From Salinibacter sp. 10B (GTDB lineage Bacteria; Bacteroidota; Rhodothermia; Rhodothermales; Salinibacteraceae), in NCBI RefSeq assembly GCF_002954405.1, contig NZ_MQWC01000004.1, positions 2,978,668 through 3,042,667 of the forward strand: a stretch of DNA of 64,000 nucleotides, in the 5' to 3' direction. Each line of letters starts with the position of its first letter. Positions within the stretch are counted from its first letter, which is position 1. Under the pieces are notes generated by a model, which worked only from the letters and a program-made list of their open reading frames with translations, was not told the origin of the DNA and ran no database searches. The position numbers and the translations under genes were made by a program. Of this stretch, positions 1 to 8,953 are shown piece by piece.

Positions 1-1
1 G

Positions 2-430
2 GAGCCGACCCGTCAGCAGACACGGGCCTGGTTTCGGGAGTGGACGGAAGCGACGGAGATCGTTGTGCCCGTCGTTACTGGCTTTATCGGAGCAACGGCC
101 GAGGGCACAACCACCACGATTGGGCGAGGCGGGAGTGATCTCTCGGCGGCGACCCTCGCTCGGGCCCTGGAGGCCGAACGGCTGGAGCGCTGGACCAATG
201 TGGACGGCCTCTATACCCGCGATCCAGCCACCCATGACGACGCCCGTCGCCTCCACCAGCTCGATTTTGAACAGGCGCGCACCTGGACGAAAGCCGGGCG
301 GTTGGGGATGCATCCGTGCACGCTCGACCCGCTGGCCGCCGCTGATATCCCCGTACACGTCCGCTGCACGCACCGCCCGGATGCTGAGGGGACCCGCATC
401 GTGCCCGCTGCGTCGACGGTGCATTCCTAA
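2..430 (+). CDS. Aspartate kinase, C-terminal part of kinase domain (5' end outside window)
   Basis: The frame is open from the window edge to the stop at 430, so the N-terminal part lies upstream. The visible part carries amino-acid-kinase features typical of aspartokinases: the nucleotide/substrate loop TTTIGRGGSDLSA, then WTNVDGLYTRDP and a closing IPVHVRCTHRPDAEGTRI. These enzymes phosphorylate aspartate as the first step to Lys, Thr, Met and DAP. The protein stops about ten residues after the kinase fold, so the ACT regulatory domains that normally follow are absent. It may be a feedback-insensitive or specialised form; the missing 5' part prevents a closer call. Confidence 0.8.
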   Translation, partial: EPTRQQTRAWFREWTEATEIVVPVVTGFIGATAEGTTTTIGRGGSDLSAATLARALEAERLERWTNVDGLYTRDPATHDDARRLHQLDFEQARTWTKAGRLGMHPCTLDPLAAADIPVHVRCTHRPDAEGTRIVPAASTVHS

Positions 431-607
431 CGGGGACTCGTTTCCCACTCCCCTCCGGCATGGGCTCGATCCATCGTACGTGACCGTCGGGTTGGAAATC
501 CCCAACATCGTGTCGAGATCGCAACACCCCGCGCATGGGAGAAACGATGGGGAAAGACCGGACGTTGCGATGGACCGGTTTTGCTCTATTCATCAATGGG
601 TGCTCGC

Positions 608-1255
608 ATGTCTGAGCTTGCCAACCTCCGACGAGAGTATGCGCAAGAGGAACTGTCGCGCGATCACGTGGCCGACGATCCCATCGAACAGTTTCGCGAC
701 TGGTTCGACGAAGCCCTCAAGGCCGAGGTGCACGAGCCGAACGCCATGACGCTGGCCACCGCCGCCCCGGATGCTGCTCCGTCCGCCCGCATTGTGTTGC
801 TAAAGGGGGTGGACGAGCGAGGCTTTCGATTCTACACCAACTACGAGAGTCGGAAGGGCACCGAGCTGTCGCAGAATCCGCACGTGGCCCTCGTGTTTTG
901 GTGGGCGCCCCTAGAGCGACAGGTGCGGATTGAGGGCGAGGCGATCCGGCTTCCCGAAGAGGAATCGACCGAGTACTTTCACAGCCGTCCCCGAGGGAGC
1001 CAGCTTGGGGCCTGGGCGTCACCGCAAAGTCGGGTTGTGGAGAGTCGCAAGGCCCTGAAGGAGAACCTTGAGGCCGTCACGGCGAAGTATGGAGACGACG
1101 AGACGATTCCTCGCCCCAATCATTGGGGAGGCTTTGTCGTTCGTCCCACCGAAATTGAGTTTTGGCAGGGCCGTCCCAATCGCCTCCACGATCGGCTCCG
1201 CTATCGCCGTCCGGCGCTCGATGCGGAGTGGACGCTCGAACGCCTTGCGCCCTGA
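608..1255 (+). CDS. pdxH: Pyridoxamine/pyridoxine 5'-phosphate oxidase
   Basis: FMN-dependent cytosolic oxidase making pyridoxal 5'-phosphate from PNP or PMP, 215 aa, the usual family length. Diagnostic stretches are AMTLATA and SARIVLLKGVDERGFRFYTN (FMN and PLP contacts), SRKGTEL, HVALVFWW, RQVRIEG, a C-terminal half with SRPRGSQLGAWASPQS, and the closing EFWQGRPNRLHDR motif with the conserved Arg/His pair. The start at 608 (MSELANLR) fits the family; an in-frame ATG at 596 is a weaker alternative. The final codons and the stop lie inside a 48-bp tandem repeat. It appears monocistronic; the next gene is convergent. Confidence 0.95.
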   Translation: MSELANLRREYAQEELSRDHVADDPIEQFRDWFDEALKAEVHEPNAMTLATAAPDAAPSARIVLLKGVDERGFRFYTNYESRKGTELSQNPHVALVFWWAPLERQVRIEGEAIRLPEEESTEYFHSRPRGSQLGAWASPQSRVVESRKALKENLEAVTAKYGDDETIPRPNHWGGFVVRPTEIEFWQGRPNRLHDRLRYRRPALDAEWTLERLAP

Positions 1256-1375
1256 CGAGACGTTTGGTTGTTGAGGAGGAAGTAGTTTCAGACTGCGCCC
1301 TGACGAGACGTTTGGTTGTTGAGGAGGAAGTAGTTTCAGACTGCGCCCTGACGAGACGTCTGGTTTTCGAGGAGG
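1246..1375 (+). repeat. 48-bp tandem repeat spanning the pdxH stop codon
   Basis: Period 48 bp: copy 1 at 1246-1293, copy 2 at 1294-1341 (near identical), and a diverged partial copy 3 from 1342. Each copy begins with TGCGCCCTGACGAGACG, so the TGA that ends pdxH is the first of three repeated stops. The unit ends in a GGAGGAAGTAG-rich part. Because the copies follow the stop, the protein is unaffected. It lies in the convergent gap between pdxH and the minus-strand synthase. Confidence 0.9.
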
Positions 1376-1403
1376 AGGCGCGACGGGGGAGCGTGGGGAA
1401 CTG

Positions 1404-2984
1404 CTACGCCACCGGCACCTCAATGAGGCTCATGCCGTTGCCGATTGCCGCGTCGAACGCGTCTTTCAACTCCTCCGGTGTCGTGGGGCGGTAGCCGTCG
1501 ATGCCGAAGCTCTCAGCAAAGGTCGGGAGATCGGGGTTCGTGAGTCCCGTGCCGAAATGCTCGCCCGTGTGGTTCATCTGCTTCTCCGAGATGAGCCCGT
1601 AATCGTCGTCGTTGAAGACGATGATCGTGTATTCGGCTCCCAGACGTGTCGCGGTCTCGATCTCTGCGGCGTTCATGAGGAAGCCGCCGTCGCCCGTGGC
1701 GGCCACGACGTTCGCGTCCACCGCGAGGTCGGCGGCGAGGCCGCCCGGTACGGCAATGCCCATCGAGGCGAGGCCGTTGGAGATGATGCACGTGTTGGGT
1801 TTGTAGGTGGGGAAGTTCTGCGCGATGGCCATTTTGTGGCTTCCCACGTCCGAGATGAGCACGTCCTCGGGCGCCATGGCCTCTCGGAGCAGCGGCAGCG
1901 TGTCCCGAAGAGTGAACGGGGCCTCTCCAGAGGGCTCGCGCTGGACATCCGTCACGATGCTCGCACGAAGATCGGCGTACCAGTCCGGGTCGAATCCGAG
2001 CTTGGCGGCGCTGCACCAGTCGGCAAGCACCTCCAGCGTTCGCCCGATGTCGGCGACGAGTTCCACCTCGGGCGTATACGCCTCGTAGACTTCGGCGGGC
2101 TCACTGTCGATGTGGATCAGTGGGGCGTCCCCCTGGCCCCAGTCCGCCGGGTCGTGCTCGGCGATGTCGTAGCCGACGGTAATCACGAGATCAGCTTCGG
2201 CAATGGCACTGGCCGCCTCGCCCTCGGCCCCGGAGTCGAGCGTCATTAGCGAGTGCGGGTCGTCGTCCGGCACGGCGCCCTTGCCCATGTAGGTCGACAC
2301 GACAGGCAGGTCCGTCACGTCCACGAGTGCTTGCAGCGGCCCGGCCGCTCGCGTCCGGACGGCCCCGTTGCCGGCAATGATGAGCGGGCGCTCCGCATCC
2401 GACAGGAGGGCCTCCACACGGTTGAGCGCCTCCGCGTTGGGGGCGGCAAACCGAGTGTCGCTTCGGGCCGGAAGGGGCTGCATGCTCGTTTCTTCTGCCG
2501 CCACGTCCTCCGGCAATTCCAAGTGCGTGGCGCCCGGCTTCTCATACTCGGCCACCTTGAAGGCCTTGCGCACGGACTCATGGATGATGTCCGGGCTGTC
2601 GAGCTGCGTATTCCACTTCGTGACGGGCCGAAACATGTTCAGCACGTCGATGGCCTGGTGGCTTTCCTGGTGAAGCCGTTCCAGGCTGCCCTGGGCGGTG
2701 ATGGCGACGAGCGGGCTCTTGTCGAGGTGGGCATCGGCGACGCCGGTGAGCAGGTTGGTGGCGCCGGGGCCGAGCGTGGCGAGACAGACGCCCGCCTCGC
2801 CCGTCAGGCGCCCGTGCACGTCCGCCATGAAGGCGGCGCCCTGCTCATGGCGGGTGGGCACGAAGGTAACGTCGGAGTCGCGAAGGGAGAAGAGAAGATC
2901 TTCCATTTCCTCGCCGGGCAGGCCGAAGACGTGCTCTACGCCTTCTCGTTCGAGGCAGGCAACGAGGAGATCGGAGGCTTTCAT
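1404..2984 (-). CDS. Thiamine-diphosphate enzyme, acetolactate synthase large-subunit type
   Basis: 526 aa with the three-domain layout of the POX/ALS family. The N-terminal pyrimidine-binding domain carries the catalytic Glu in TRHEQGAAFMADVHGR and the segment LGPGATNLLTGVADA; a central domain includes LIIAGNGAVR; the C-terminal PP domain has the metal/ThDP motif GDGGFLMNAAEIETA followed by NDDDYGLI. It would condense two pyruvates to acetolactate, closest in feel to the catabolic AlsS type. No small regulatory subunit gene is adjacent. The start at 2984 (MKASDLLVACLEREG) is chosen because upstream in-frame sequence lacks family similarity. A related oxidase or decarboxylase activity cannot be excluded. 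Confidence 0.85.
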   Translation of the reverse strand: MKASDLLVACLEREGVEHVFGLPGEEMEDLLFSLRDSDVTFVPTRHEQGAAFMADVHGRLTGEAGVCLATLGPGATNLLTGVADAHLDKSPLVAITAQGSLERLHQESHQAIDVLNMFRPVTKWNTQLDSPDIIHESVRKAFKVAEYEKPGATHLELPEDVAAEETSMQPLPARSDTRFAAPNAEALNRVEALLSDAERPLIIAGNGAVRTRAAGPLQALVDVTDLPVVSTYMGKGAVPDDDPHSLMTLDSGAEGEAASAIAEADLVITVGYDIAEHDPADWGQGDAPLIHIDSEPAEVYEAYTPEVELVADIGRTLEVLADWCSAAKLGFDPDWYADLRASIVTDVQREPSGEAPFTLRDTLPLLREAMAPEDVLISDVGSHKMAIAQNFPTYKPNTCIISNGLASMGIAVPGGLAADLAVDANVVAATGDGGFLMNAAEIETATRLGAEYTIIVFNDDDYGLISEKQMNHTGEHFGTGLTNPDLPTFAESFGIDGYRPTTPEELKDAFDAAIGNGMSLIEVPVA

Positions 2985-3283
2985 GAGTCGAGGGGGGAGA
3001 ACGAGAGGGAGTCGAGGAATGGTATGCCCGTGGTGCCCCATGCGCTCTCTGTCAAGATCTGGGGGGGGCGTGTGGGCGTCTGGCGCTCCGTTCCGAAGGG
3101 GGCGTTTCCGAAGGAGGATCGAAGCCAGACCAATCCGGAAGGAGGGCGCCGCGATAGTCACACCGCCAAGGAGGGGCCAAGGTTCAGGGACACCTGAAGG
3201 AACGGGATCTTGGGGACGCCCGTCCTTCTTCTTATATTAACGAGCCTCGACCCCCTGAGGACGTTCCGATTTGTTTCTCGCAG

Positions 3284-4339
3284 ATGCGCCCGATCATTAT
3301 GCTTCGACAGGGACTGGTGCTGCTCCTTACGTTGGCTCTTGCCCCTACAGCCTCGGCCCAGGACCGTCCGCGTTCGGAACGGGATGTGGACGCACTCTCG
3401 ACGCGTCGGCCCGTGGCCACCTACTCGATCGTCGCCCGCGACTCGACGACCGGGCAAATGGGCGTGGCTGTGCAGTCCCACTGGTTCAGTGTGGGGGCGG
3501 TGGTGCCGTTTGCCGAACCCGGCGTGGGAGCGGTTGCTACTCAGTCGTTCGTCGATCCGCGCTATGGGCCGCTCGGGCTGGAGCTCATGCGCTACGGCCG
3601 CACGGCCGAGGAAGCCTTGCAGGCGCTCGTAACGACTGACGACGGCCGGGCCGTCCGACAGGTGGCGATGGTCGACGCCGAGGGCAACGTGGCGGCCCAC
3701 ACCGGAGCGGACGCCGTGCAGGAAGCGGGCCATCGCACGGGGGCGCAGTACTCGACCCAGGCCAACATGATGCGGGACTCGACCGTCTGGGACGCGATGG
3801 CCGACGCCTACGAGTCGGCCGACGGTGATCTCGCCTCGCGACTGGTGGCGGCACTCGAAGCAGCCCAGGCCGAAGGGGGCGATATTCGAGGCCGACAGTC
3901 CGCTGCGCTCATCGTCGTTCGGGCAGAGCCCACGGGACGCCGCTGGGACGATCGGCTCTTCGACCTCCGCATCGAGGACCACGAGACGCCGGTGAAGGAG
4001 CTGAAGCGACTCGTGCGCATGCAGCGGGCCTACCGGAAGCTGAACGAGGGCGACGGGCACGTAACGCAGGGAGACATTCAGGCCGCCATGGAAAAATACC
4101 GTGCGGCGATGGATCTTGTCTCCGACGAGGCGACGGAGGGGGAGGCTCCGTTTTGGGTCGGGATCACGCTGGCGAGTGAGGGCCGCGTCGACGACGCCAT
4201 CCCGTATTTGCGAAGAGCCTACGCCCAGAATGAACAGTGGGCGACGCTCGTCGAGCGCCTGCCGGAGGCCGGATTGTTGCCGAGCATGGACCTTGCTACC
4301 CGGCTCGTCGAGGCGATGACGACGGAGGCAGAGAACTGA
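3284..4339 (+). CDS. Secreted DUF1028 family protein (Ntn-hydrolase-like) with TPR-like tail
   Basis: A signal peptide (MRPIIMLRQGLVLLLTLAL, cut after ASAQ) is followed by a DUF1028 domain beginning ATYSIVARDSTTGQMGVAVQ and continuing with WFSVGAVVPF, GVGAVATQSFVDPRYG and the G-rich VAMVDAEGNVAAHTG. The family resembles Ntn hydrolases, but its reaction is not known to me. After about residue 240 the chain becomes helical, with RMQRAYRKLNEGDGHVTQGD and a second helical pair resembling one or two TPR units. It is likely periplasmic. Met-6 at 3299 is another possible start. The downstream DUF5995 gene follows closely on the same strand. Confidence 0.85.
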   Translation: MRPIIMLRQGLVLLLTLALAPTASAQDRPRSERDVDALSTRRPVATYSIVARDSTTGQMGVAVQSHWFSVGAVVPFAEPGVGAVATQSFVDPRYGPLGLELMRYGRTAEEALQALVTTDDGRAVRQVAMVDAEGNVAAHTGADAVQEAGHRTGAQYSTQANMMRDSTVWDAMADAYESADGDLASRLVAALEAAQAEGGDIRGRQSAALIVVRAEPTGRRWDDRLFDLRIEDHETPVKELKRLVRMQRAYRKLNEGDGHVTQGDIQAAMEKYRAAMDLVSDEATEGEAPFWVGITLASEGRVDDAIPYLRRAYAQNEQWATLVERLPEAGLLPSMDLATRLVEAMTTEAEN

Positions 4340-4384
4340 TCTCGGGTACCCGTGCATCATTCCAGGGGGAAACGGCCCAAAGAT

Positions 4385-5143
4385 ATGCTTCCGACGCCAC
4401 AGCCCACCACCATCGACGGTGTCGTTCAGGTGCTGGACGAAATTATTGACGACTGCCTGTTGAAGCGGAGCCGGCTCGGCTACTTTGCGGCTTTGTACCG
4501 CCGGGTGACGGTGGGCGTACGCCGTCGGGTGGAGAACGGGACGTACGTGAACGGGCCGCGGATGGAGCGACTGGATGTGCGCTTTGCTCAGCGGTACATC
4601 GATGCCTACTTTCAGCAGCGACGCGGCCAGCGCCCCACCGAGGCGTGGGCCTACACGTTTGCGGCGGGACGCGACGACCGGCCCATCGTGCTTCAGCACC
4701 TCCTCCTGGGCATGAACGCCCACATCAACCTGGATCTCCCCATAGCCTCCGCCCGGATCCTCGACCATCACAACCTGGCCGGCTTCGAGGCTGACTTCCA
4801 CGCCGTCAACGACCTGCTGGGAGCACTCATTGACGAGATTCAGGACGAGATTGCTACGGCGGGGCTGTGGATGAAGGTCGTCGACGTGCTGGGCGGCCCC
4901 GTCGACGAGGCGCTGTGCTCGCTTTTTCTCACGCGGGCCCGATCGTCGGCGTGGCAGCGGGCCGTTACGCTTCACGATCTTCCTCCTGGAGAACGCCCCG
5001 ACGTCATCCAGCAATACGATCAGAACACCCAAAAAATCGCCCGACACATCTACGCGCCCAACTCTGCGATCAGTGGCCTCCGATCGCAACTGCGGCACGC
5101 CGAGTCTGACGACGTGTGTGCCGTCATCGACGCCATGCGGTAA
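4385..5143 (+). CDS. DUF5995 family protein
   Basis: 252 aa without a signal peptide. The central motif HLLLGMNAHINLDLPIA is the hallmark of DUF5995, a predicted helical, His-rich family of unknown function; a second conserved-looking part is ARILDHHNLAGFEADFHAVND, also rich in His and Asp and possibly metal-binding. The C-terminal third includes RARSSAWQRAVTLH. The start at 4385 (MLPTPQPTT) is preferred; in-frame sequence from 4352 would add eleven residues without similarity. It is 45 bases downstream of the DUF1028 gene and may be cotranscribed with it. Function unknown. Confidence 0.75.
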   Translation: MLPTPQPTTIDGVVQVLDEIIDDCLLKRSRLGYFAALYRRVTVGVRRRVENGTYVNGPRMERLDVRFAQRYIDAYFQQRRGQRPTEAWAYTFAAGRDDRPIVLQHLLLGMNAHINLDLPIASARILDHHNLAGFEADFHAVNDLLGALIDEIQDEIATAGLWMKVVDVLGGPVDEALCSLFLTRARSSAWQRAVTLHDLPPGERPDVIQQYDQNTQKIARHIYAPNSAISGLRSQLRHAESDDVCAVIDAMR

Positions 5144-5236
5144 TGTCGGATTCTTCCACGACTCGCTTCTTCGGAATAGGGGTTGCTCCCCAAATCGGTA
5201 CGAATGATTGACTGCTAAGATATAGAAATACTTCCC

Positions 5237-5296
5237 CTACACAGGGGGCTCTCTCACGTCCAGCGGACGATCTCGTAATTCTGCATTCCAGCAACG
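5237..5296 (+). repeat. Degenerate fragment of the intergenic element seen at 7.7 and 11.8 kb
   Basis: About 60 bp in the convergent gap align with the right half of the core of the element at 7731-8017, from CTACACAGG through CGTCC-GCGGAC and ATCTC to a CCA-CAACG end, roughly three quarters identical by eye. Only this part of the core is recognisable; neither flank of the full element is present. Confidence 0.6.
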
Positions 5297-5315
5297 CTTC
5301 TGGGAGTTTCTCAAC

Positions 5316-6554
5316 CTATAGCTGAAACGAGAACTGCGCGGTGTGGATGTAGTTGCTGAGTTGGCCTGGCACGCGCCCTTCCTCGAATGCGTGGAGGGCG
5401 TAATCCAGGCGGAAGAGGCCCAGGTTCAGCCCGGCGCCGAGAGAGGGATACCCCTGGCTGAGACCGGTCCGGAATGCGAGGAATCGAGTGATGTTCGCGC
5501 GCGCTCCCACGTGCACGCCAGCCAGCATGGTCTGATCAACCTGCGGGCTGCCGTACCCGACGTAATCGGCTGCCACCGTGAGATCCGAGAGCGGTCCAAA
5601 TCGGCCCAACGTATACGCCGCCCCAAATCGATACGACGGCTCCAGGTTGTACCGACGCTTTGCCAGGCTTACCTCGGCTTTGACGCGCGAGGCATCGAGC
5701 GGCTCCGACGTTCCAATAAATGCTCCCACGAGGGGCACGTCGGCTGCGGTCCCGTACACCTCATAGTTGTAGCCTGAGTGCAGCAGGTCGTACACGGCAA
5801 ACCCCACGGTCACGTCTCCCGGCACTGGAAGGAAAGGGACGTTGTACAGCGCGCCCACGTCCACTCCCAGATTCGATCCTTCCAGCAGCACCACCTGCTC
5901 GTCGGAAGAGAACGTGTCCAGCGGCTTGTCTTTGTACGAGAGGTATCGCTTCGTGTATTTCACGGTCGTTCCCAGTGAGAGTCCTGTGACTGGCACGTCG
6001 ACCCCCGCCGAGGCGACCCCGATAAAGTCAGATCGGCTCATGAGCGTCACCTGCGGAATGCCCAACCCGGCATTGGAGAAGCGAAAACTCCCGTCGGTCT
6101 TCATGAAAAAGCCTCCTCCAACACCAACTCGGTCGCTCACTTGTCGCGTGAGGGCCGGCAATCGCACGCTCGCGTGTCCCTGCGACGGCGTGGCGGTTAC
6201 AGCTAGCGCATCAGTGTACAGCGATTCGAGCTCGTCGGCAGGAATGTTGTCCAGCCCCCGATCAATCGCAGGAGACAATCGGTCGTTGTAGAACTGAATT
6301 TGTTCCCGCACTTGATCGCTAAAGGCGCCCTGCATTCCGAAGGCTCGTGTGGCGGATCCGGTCTTCGAGACGTGCGCCGGATTGTAGAAGAACGACGACA
6401 TGCCGAATGGCCGTGCGGCGCCCACGTCTCCCATGCCGAGCGCAGCCGGCGAGGCCACGAAGGCCCGTTCTGTACGCCGAGGGTTTTGCGCCTGGGCGTC
6501 AAAGACGAACGAAGCGACGAAGAGCGTCGCAAGAACAGCACAGAGGCGAGACAT
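5316..6554 (-). CDS. Outer-membrane beta-barrel protein, PorV/TraF (UPF0164-like) family
   Basis: 412 aa with a signal peptide (MSRLCAVLATLFVASFVFDAQAQ). The mature protein begins with RTERAFVASPAALGMGDVGA and SSFFYNPA, the typical opening of Bacteroidota PorV/PorQ/TraF-like barrels, followed by alternating strand segments such as RVGVGGGFFMKTDGSF, VKYTKRYLSYKD and VTVGFAVYDLL. It ends in a C-terminal aromatic strand (TAQFSFQL) expected for outer-membrane insertion. PorV relatives act in type IX secretion, but many family members have other unknown roles. The upstream TPR lipoprotein on the same strand, 125 bases away, suggests a two-gene unit. The start at 6554 is fixed by the signal peptide. 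Confidence 0.75.
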   Translation of the reverse strand: MSRLCAVLATLFVASFVFDAQAQNPRRTERAFVASPAALGMGDVGAARPFGMSSFFYNPAHVSKTGSATRAFGMQGAFSDQVREQIQFYNDRLSPAIDRGLDNIPADELESLYTDALAVTATPSQGHASVRLPALTRQVSDRVGVGGGFFMKTDGSFRFSNAGLGIPQVTLMSRSDFIGVASAGVDVPVTGLSLGTTVKYTKRYLSYKDKPLDTFSSDEQVVLLEGSNLGVDVGALYNVPFLPVPGDVTVGFAVYDLLHSGYNYEVYGTAADVPLVGAFIGTSEPLDASRVKAEVSLAKRRYNLEPSYRFGAAYTLGRFGPLSDLTVAADYVGYGSPQVDQTMLAGVHVGARANITRFLAFRTGLSQGYPSLGAGLNLGLFRLDYALHAFEEGRVPGQLSNYIHTAQFSFQL

Positions 6555-6678
6555 AAAAGACTGGGGAGAAGCAGTGTGGAAACGACGAGAACGAGAGTGG
6601 GCACCCGCGTGGAAGAACAAGAGATGCTTCCCACGGGCGCTCCGTCTCAGAAACGTCTCAGTGAACAGTATTGGACGC

Positions 6679-7611
6679 TCAGCTTGTCCCGACGCACGCT
6701 TGCCGATCTTGGGCGTCAATATTTTCCTGCACGGCCCCCATCAGTTCATTCAGCGCATCGGGGAGGAGCCCGTCCTCGCCGGACGTCCCAAACTGCTCGT
6801 TCTTCAATATCAGAAATCTCAGTGCAGTCGCCAGAAGGCTTTCCTGTCCAATCAGGTCCTCCTGCTCGGCCACGCGATACGCCGCACACTCCAGGGCCTC
6901 CAAGTCTGCCTGCTCCGGGGCACAAAAGACGACATCGTCGTTAGGGTCGCGGAAGAGATGGCCGCCGCGCTCCATTGCCTCGTCGTGCACGACGAGAATT
7001 GCCCGGGCAATCTCCGTGAACGAGGCGTTAGTGAACCAACTCGCCCTCAGATCGGCCGGAAGAGTTTCAAACTTCTGAGTCTGACTGAACTCCTGATCGA
7101 GGATGTCCGTCGCCACACGGTTCACCAGCGACTCGTTGTTGAAGAAGACGGAGAAGACCTCGTGTGCTCTCAGGTCGATTTCCTCATACCCCTGTGCACG
7201 CGGGTCCGGCTCCGCCGCTTCCACGCTGCATTGAAGTCCATTTTTAGCAGAAGAATGCCGACTCGCGCCCGCCCGATCATCTTCGAGGCCCGACACGTAG
7301 TCAACTATCTCTTTCAGATCGACGACGGTGAGGTCGGCCTGCCCATACAGCGCTGTGGTCAGCTTAATTCGTACCTCGGGGTTCTCCGGGGCCCGGTCGT
7401 AGGCCGTTTCCAGCGAGGTAACGGCCGAATCGTAGTTCCCTTTGCTGATGGCCACATCCGCGTCGGCCACTAACTCGTCAACGGTATCGCCGTTGGTTGT
7501 ACTCCCGGCCCCAAACAGATTGCAGCCTCCGAGTAGGCCAATGACGGCAAGGAAAAGGAGCCAAAAGGACGTGTATTGAACAAGGGGGCGAAATCGGTGA
7601 AAAGCAGACAT
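6679..7611 (-). CDS. TPR-containing lipoprotein
   Basis: 310 aa. The lipoprotein signal has FWLLFLAVIGLLGGC with Cys as the first mature residue. A TPR-like pair follows (DELVADADVAISKGNYDSAV, then LETAYDRAPENPEVRIKL), in which protein-interaction helices are expected. The remaining 200 residues are acidic and helical, with four further cysteines (NGLQCSVE, VVFCAPEQ, LECAAYR, RQACVGTS) that could form disulfides in the periplasm. It precedes the outer-membrane barrel gene on the same strand, so the two products may work together at the outer membrane. Function otherwise unknown. The start at 7611 is set by the signal peptide. Confidence 0.75.
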   Translation of the reverse strand: MSAFHRFRPLVQYTSFWLLFLAVIGLLGGCNLFGAGSTTNGDTVDELVADADVAISKGNYDSAVTSLETAYDRAPENPEVRIKLTTALYGQADLTVVDLKEIVDYVSGLEDDRAGASRHSSAKNGLQCSVEAAEPDPRAQGYEEIDLRAHEVFSVFFNNESLVNRVATDILDQEFSQTQKFETLPADLRASWFTNASFTEIARAILVVHDEAMERGGHLFRDPNDDVVFCAPEQADLEALECAAYRVAEQEDLIGQESLLATALRFLILKNEQFGTSGEDGLLPDALNELMGAVQENIDAQDRQACVGTS

Positions 7612-7730
7612 CTCAGGGAGTGTGACTAGTTGAAATGCTTTTGGAGAGTCCGACGCACGACAGTATAAAGTGCCGCAAATTTTATTCCGTTTGAGGGAAG
7701 AGGAAAGAAGGAATTCCATCCTCTAAATAA

Positions 7731-8017
7731 TACTAAATCCTTCCGCATTGTTGTGTGTGAGGACCCAATCCGCAGCGCCGACACACCGTGGCACTGGGTT
7801 TTCGTTTCCTGAAAGGTCAATATCCTCTGTGTAGCGTCGTTGGACTCCAACGACGCTACACAGGTGGCCTCTCCCTCGTCCGGCGGACAATCTCACAATC
7901 CTACAATCCAACGGCGCCACTGGGGCCCTCTCTTGAAGAAAGGAGCAGCATTCGACTTCCGAACGCTCGTGCTGACGTTCCTCCCAGTAGCTGAAGTCGA
8001 TATCCGGACCCGGTATA
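7731..8017 (+). repeat. Intergenic element, copy A (core inverted relative to copy B)
   Basis: The left flank 7731-7779 (TACTAAATCCTTCCGCATTG through CAGCGCC) and the right flank 7904-8017 (CAATCCAACGGCGCC through GGACCCGGTATA) match the element at 11837-12160 in the same orientation. The core between them matches that copy only as its reverse complement. The core contains a 37-bp palindrome (7827-7863; 18-bp arms around one base, arm CTGTGTAGCGTCGTTGGA). No coding capacity is evident. The remaining part of this gap (8018-8301) shows no gene. Confidence 0.8.
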
Positions 8018-8301
8018 AGAGGAGGGTTTCCACAGGGGTTTTTCATTGCTCATATCACAAGGCGCGAAGAGGGCTGTGCACTGGTCGCGACCGTGGTAAG
8101 AGCTGATTTCCTCACCATGCAACATAGGAGAGAGGGGCCCCAATCGCTTGCTCTCACGTTGCAATCTGTGTAGATGACGTTGCAGTGAGCACGTCAGGAG
8201 GGGGGTGCGATGGTTGAGGCGTATCGCCATCCCCTGCCCATTCGTTCAAGGGAAATGCAGATAATGCGCGCTGGAATCTCCATACCGCACGCATCCGGAA
8301 T

Positions 8302-8714
8302 TCAGGTCTCGTCTGTCGAAGCCGGCCCCCTCCCCAGTTGCGTCATCAAGCTCGCATTGTCCACGATCCCGTGCTCCTTCTGTACGATTCCGTCCTCGGT
8401 TCGGTACCGCGTCATGCCCGTCACCTCCACGGATTGGCCCGATGCTACCACACCGAACATCTCTCCGTTCTGGAAGGTGTCGCGGCGCCAGTGGACGACG
8501 GCCTGAGGAGCGTCCGTCACAACCGCGTCAATGTCGATGGTGAGATCTGGAAAGAAGCGGTGGGTTTGGGCTAGCATCTCCTTAAACGCCTCCGGCCTGT
8601 GCAGCGGTTCGGGAAAGTGCGTATACGACACTGTGAGATCCGGGGCCGCCCACTCGTCCACGATCTGTCGTGAATGAAGTGCTGGGCAACGTGCTCTACA
8701 GAAGGAGTAGACAT
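8302..8714 (-). pseudogene. SnoaL-like / ester-cyclase-type protein, frameshifted
   Basis: The long frame (stop at 8302) encodes VDEWAAPDLTVSYTHFPEPL and RPEAFKEMLAQTHRFFPDL, a polyketide-cyclase SnoaL-like alpha+beta barrel with VVHWRRDTF and VTGMTRYR strands. Its natural N-terminus, MSTPSVEHVAQHFIHD starting at 8714, lies in another frame, and the two join near 8665. The gene therefore seems to carry a one-base change or a small deletion that removed part of helix 1. A GTG at 8661 could still start a shortened protein. A sequencing error is the simplest alternative. Confidence 0.6.
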
Positions 8715-8953
8715 AAACAAGAACAGTCGTTTTTCGGAATACTGAGACCCAGGGCGCATACGAGGGGATGGCGCTACTCAGTCTGTTCGAGTAACGCTAT
8801 AGACCCATGTTTTGCGCTTCTTCGGGGTGCCCAATGCATTTCGGTCCTAAATGGATGCACCGATTCGGATTCCGTCTCTGTTTTCTCGCGTCCATTGGGC
8901 CGATACGATTCCGAACGAGCACCGTGATCGACGCCTTCTTTTTCTAATCCTCC

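Noticed and set aside
1246-1375. CRISPR-like array
   Set aside because: The 48-bp units are directly adjacent with no spacers and there are no cas genes.
3158-5098. 646-residue open frame on the minus strand
   Set aside because: It lies opposite the DUF1028 and DUF5995 genes, has no family features, and its composition (many Arg, His, Val) is that of a GC-driven antisense frame.
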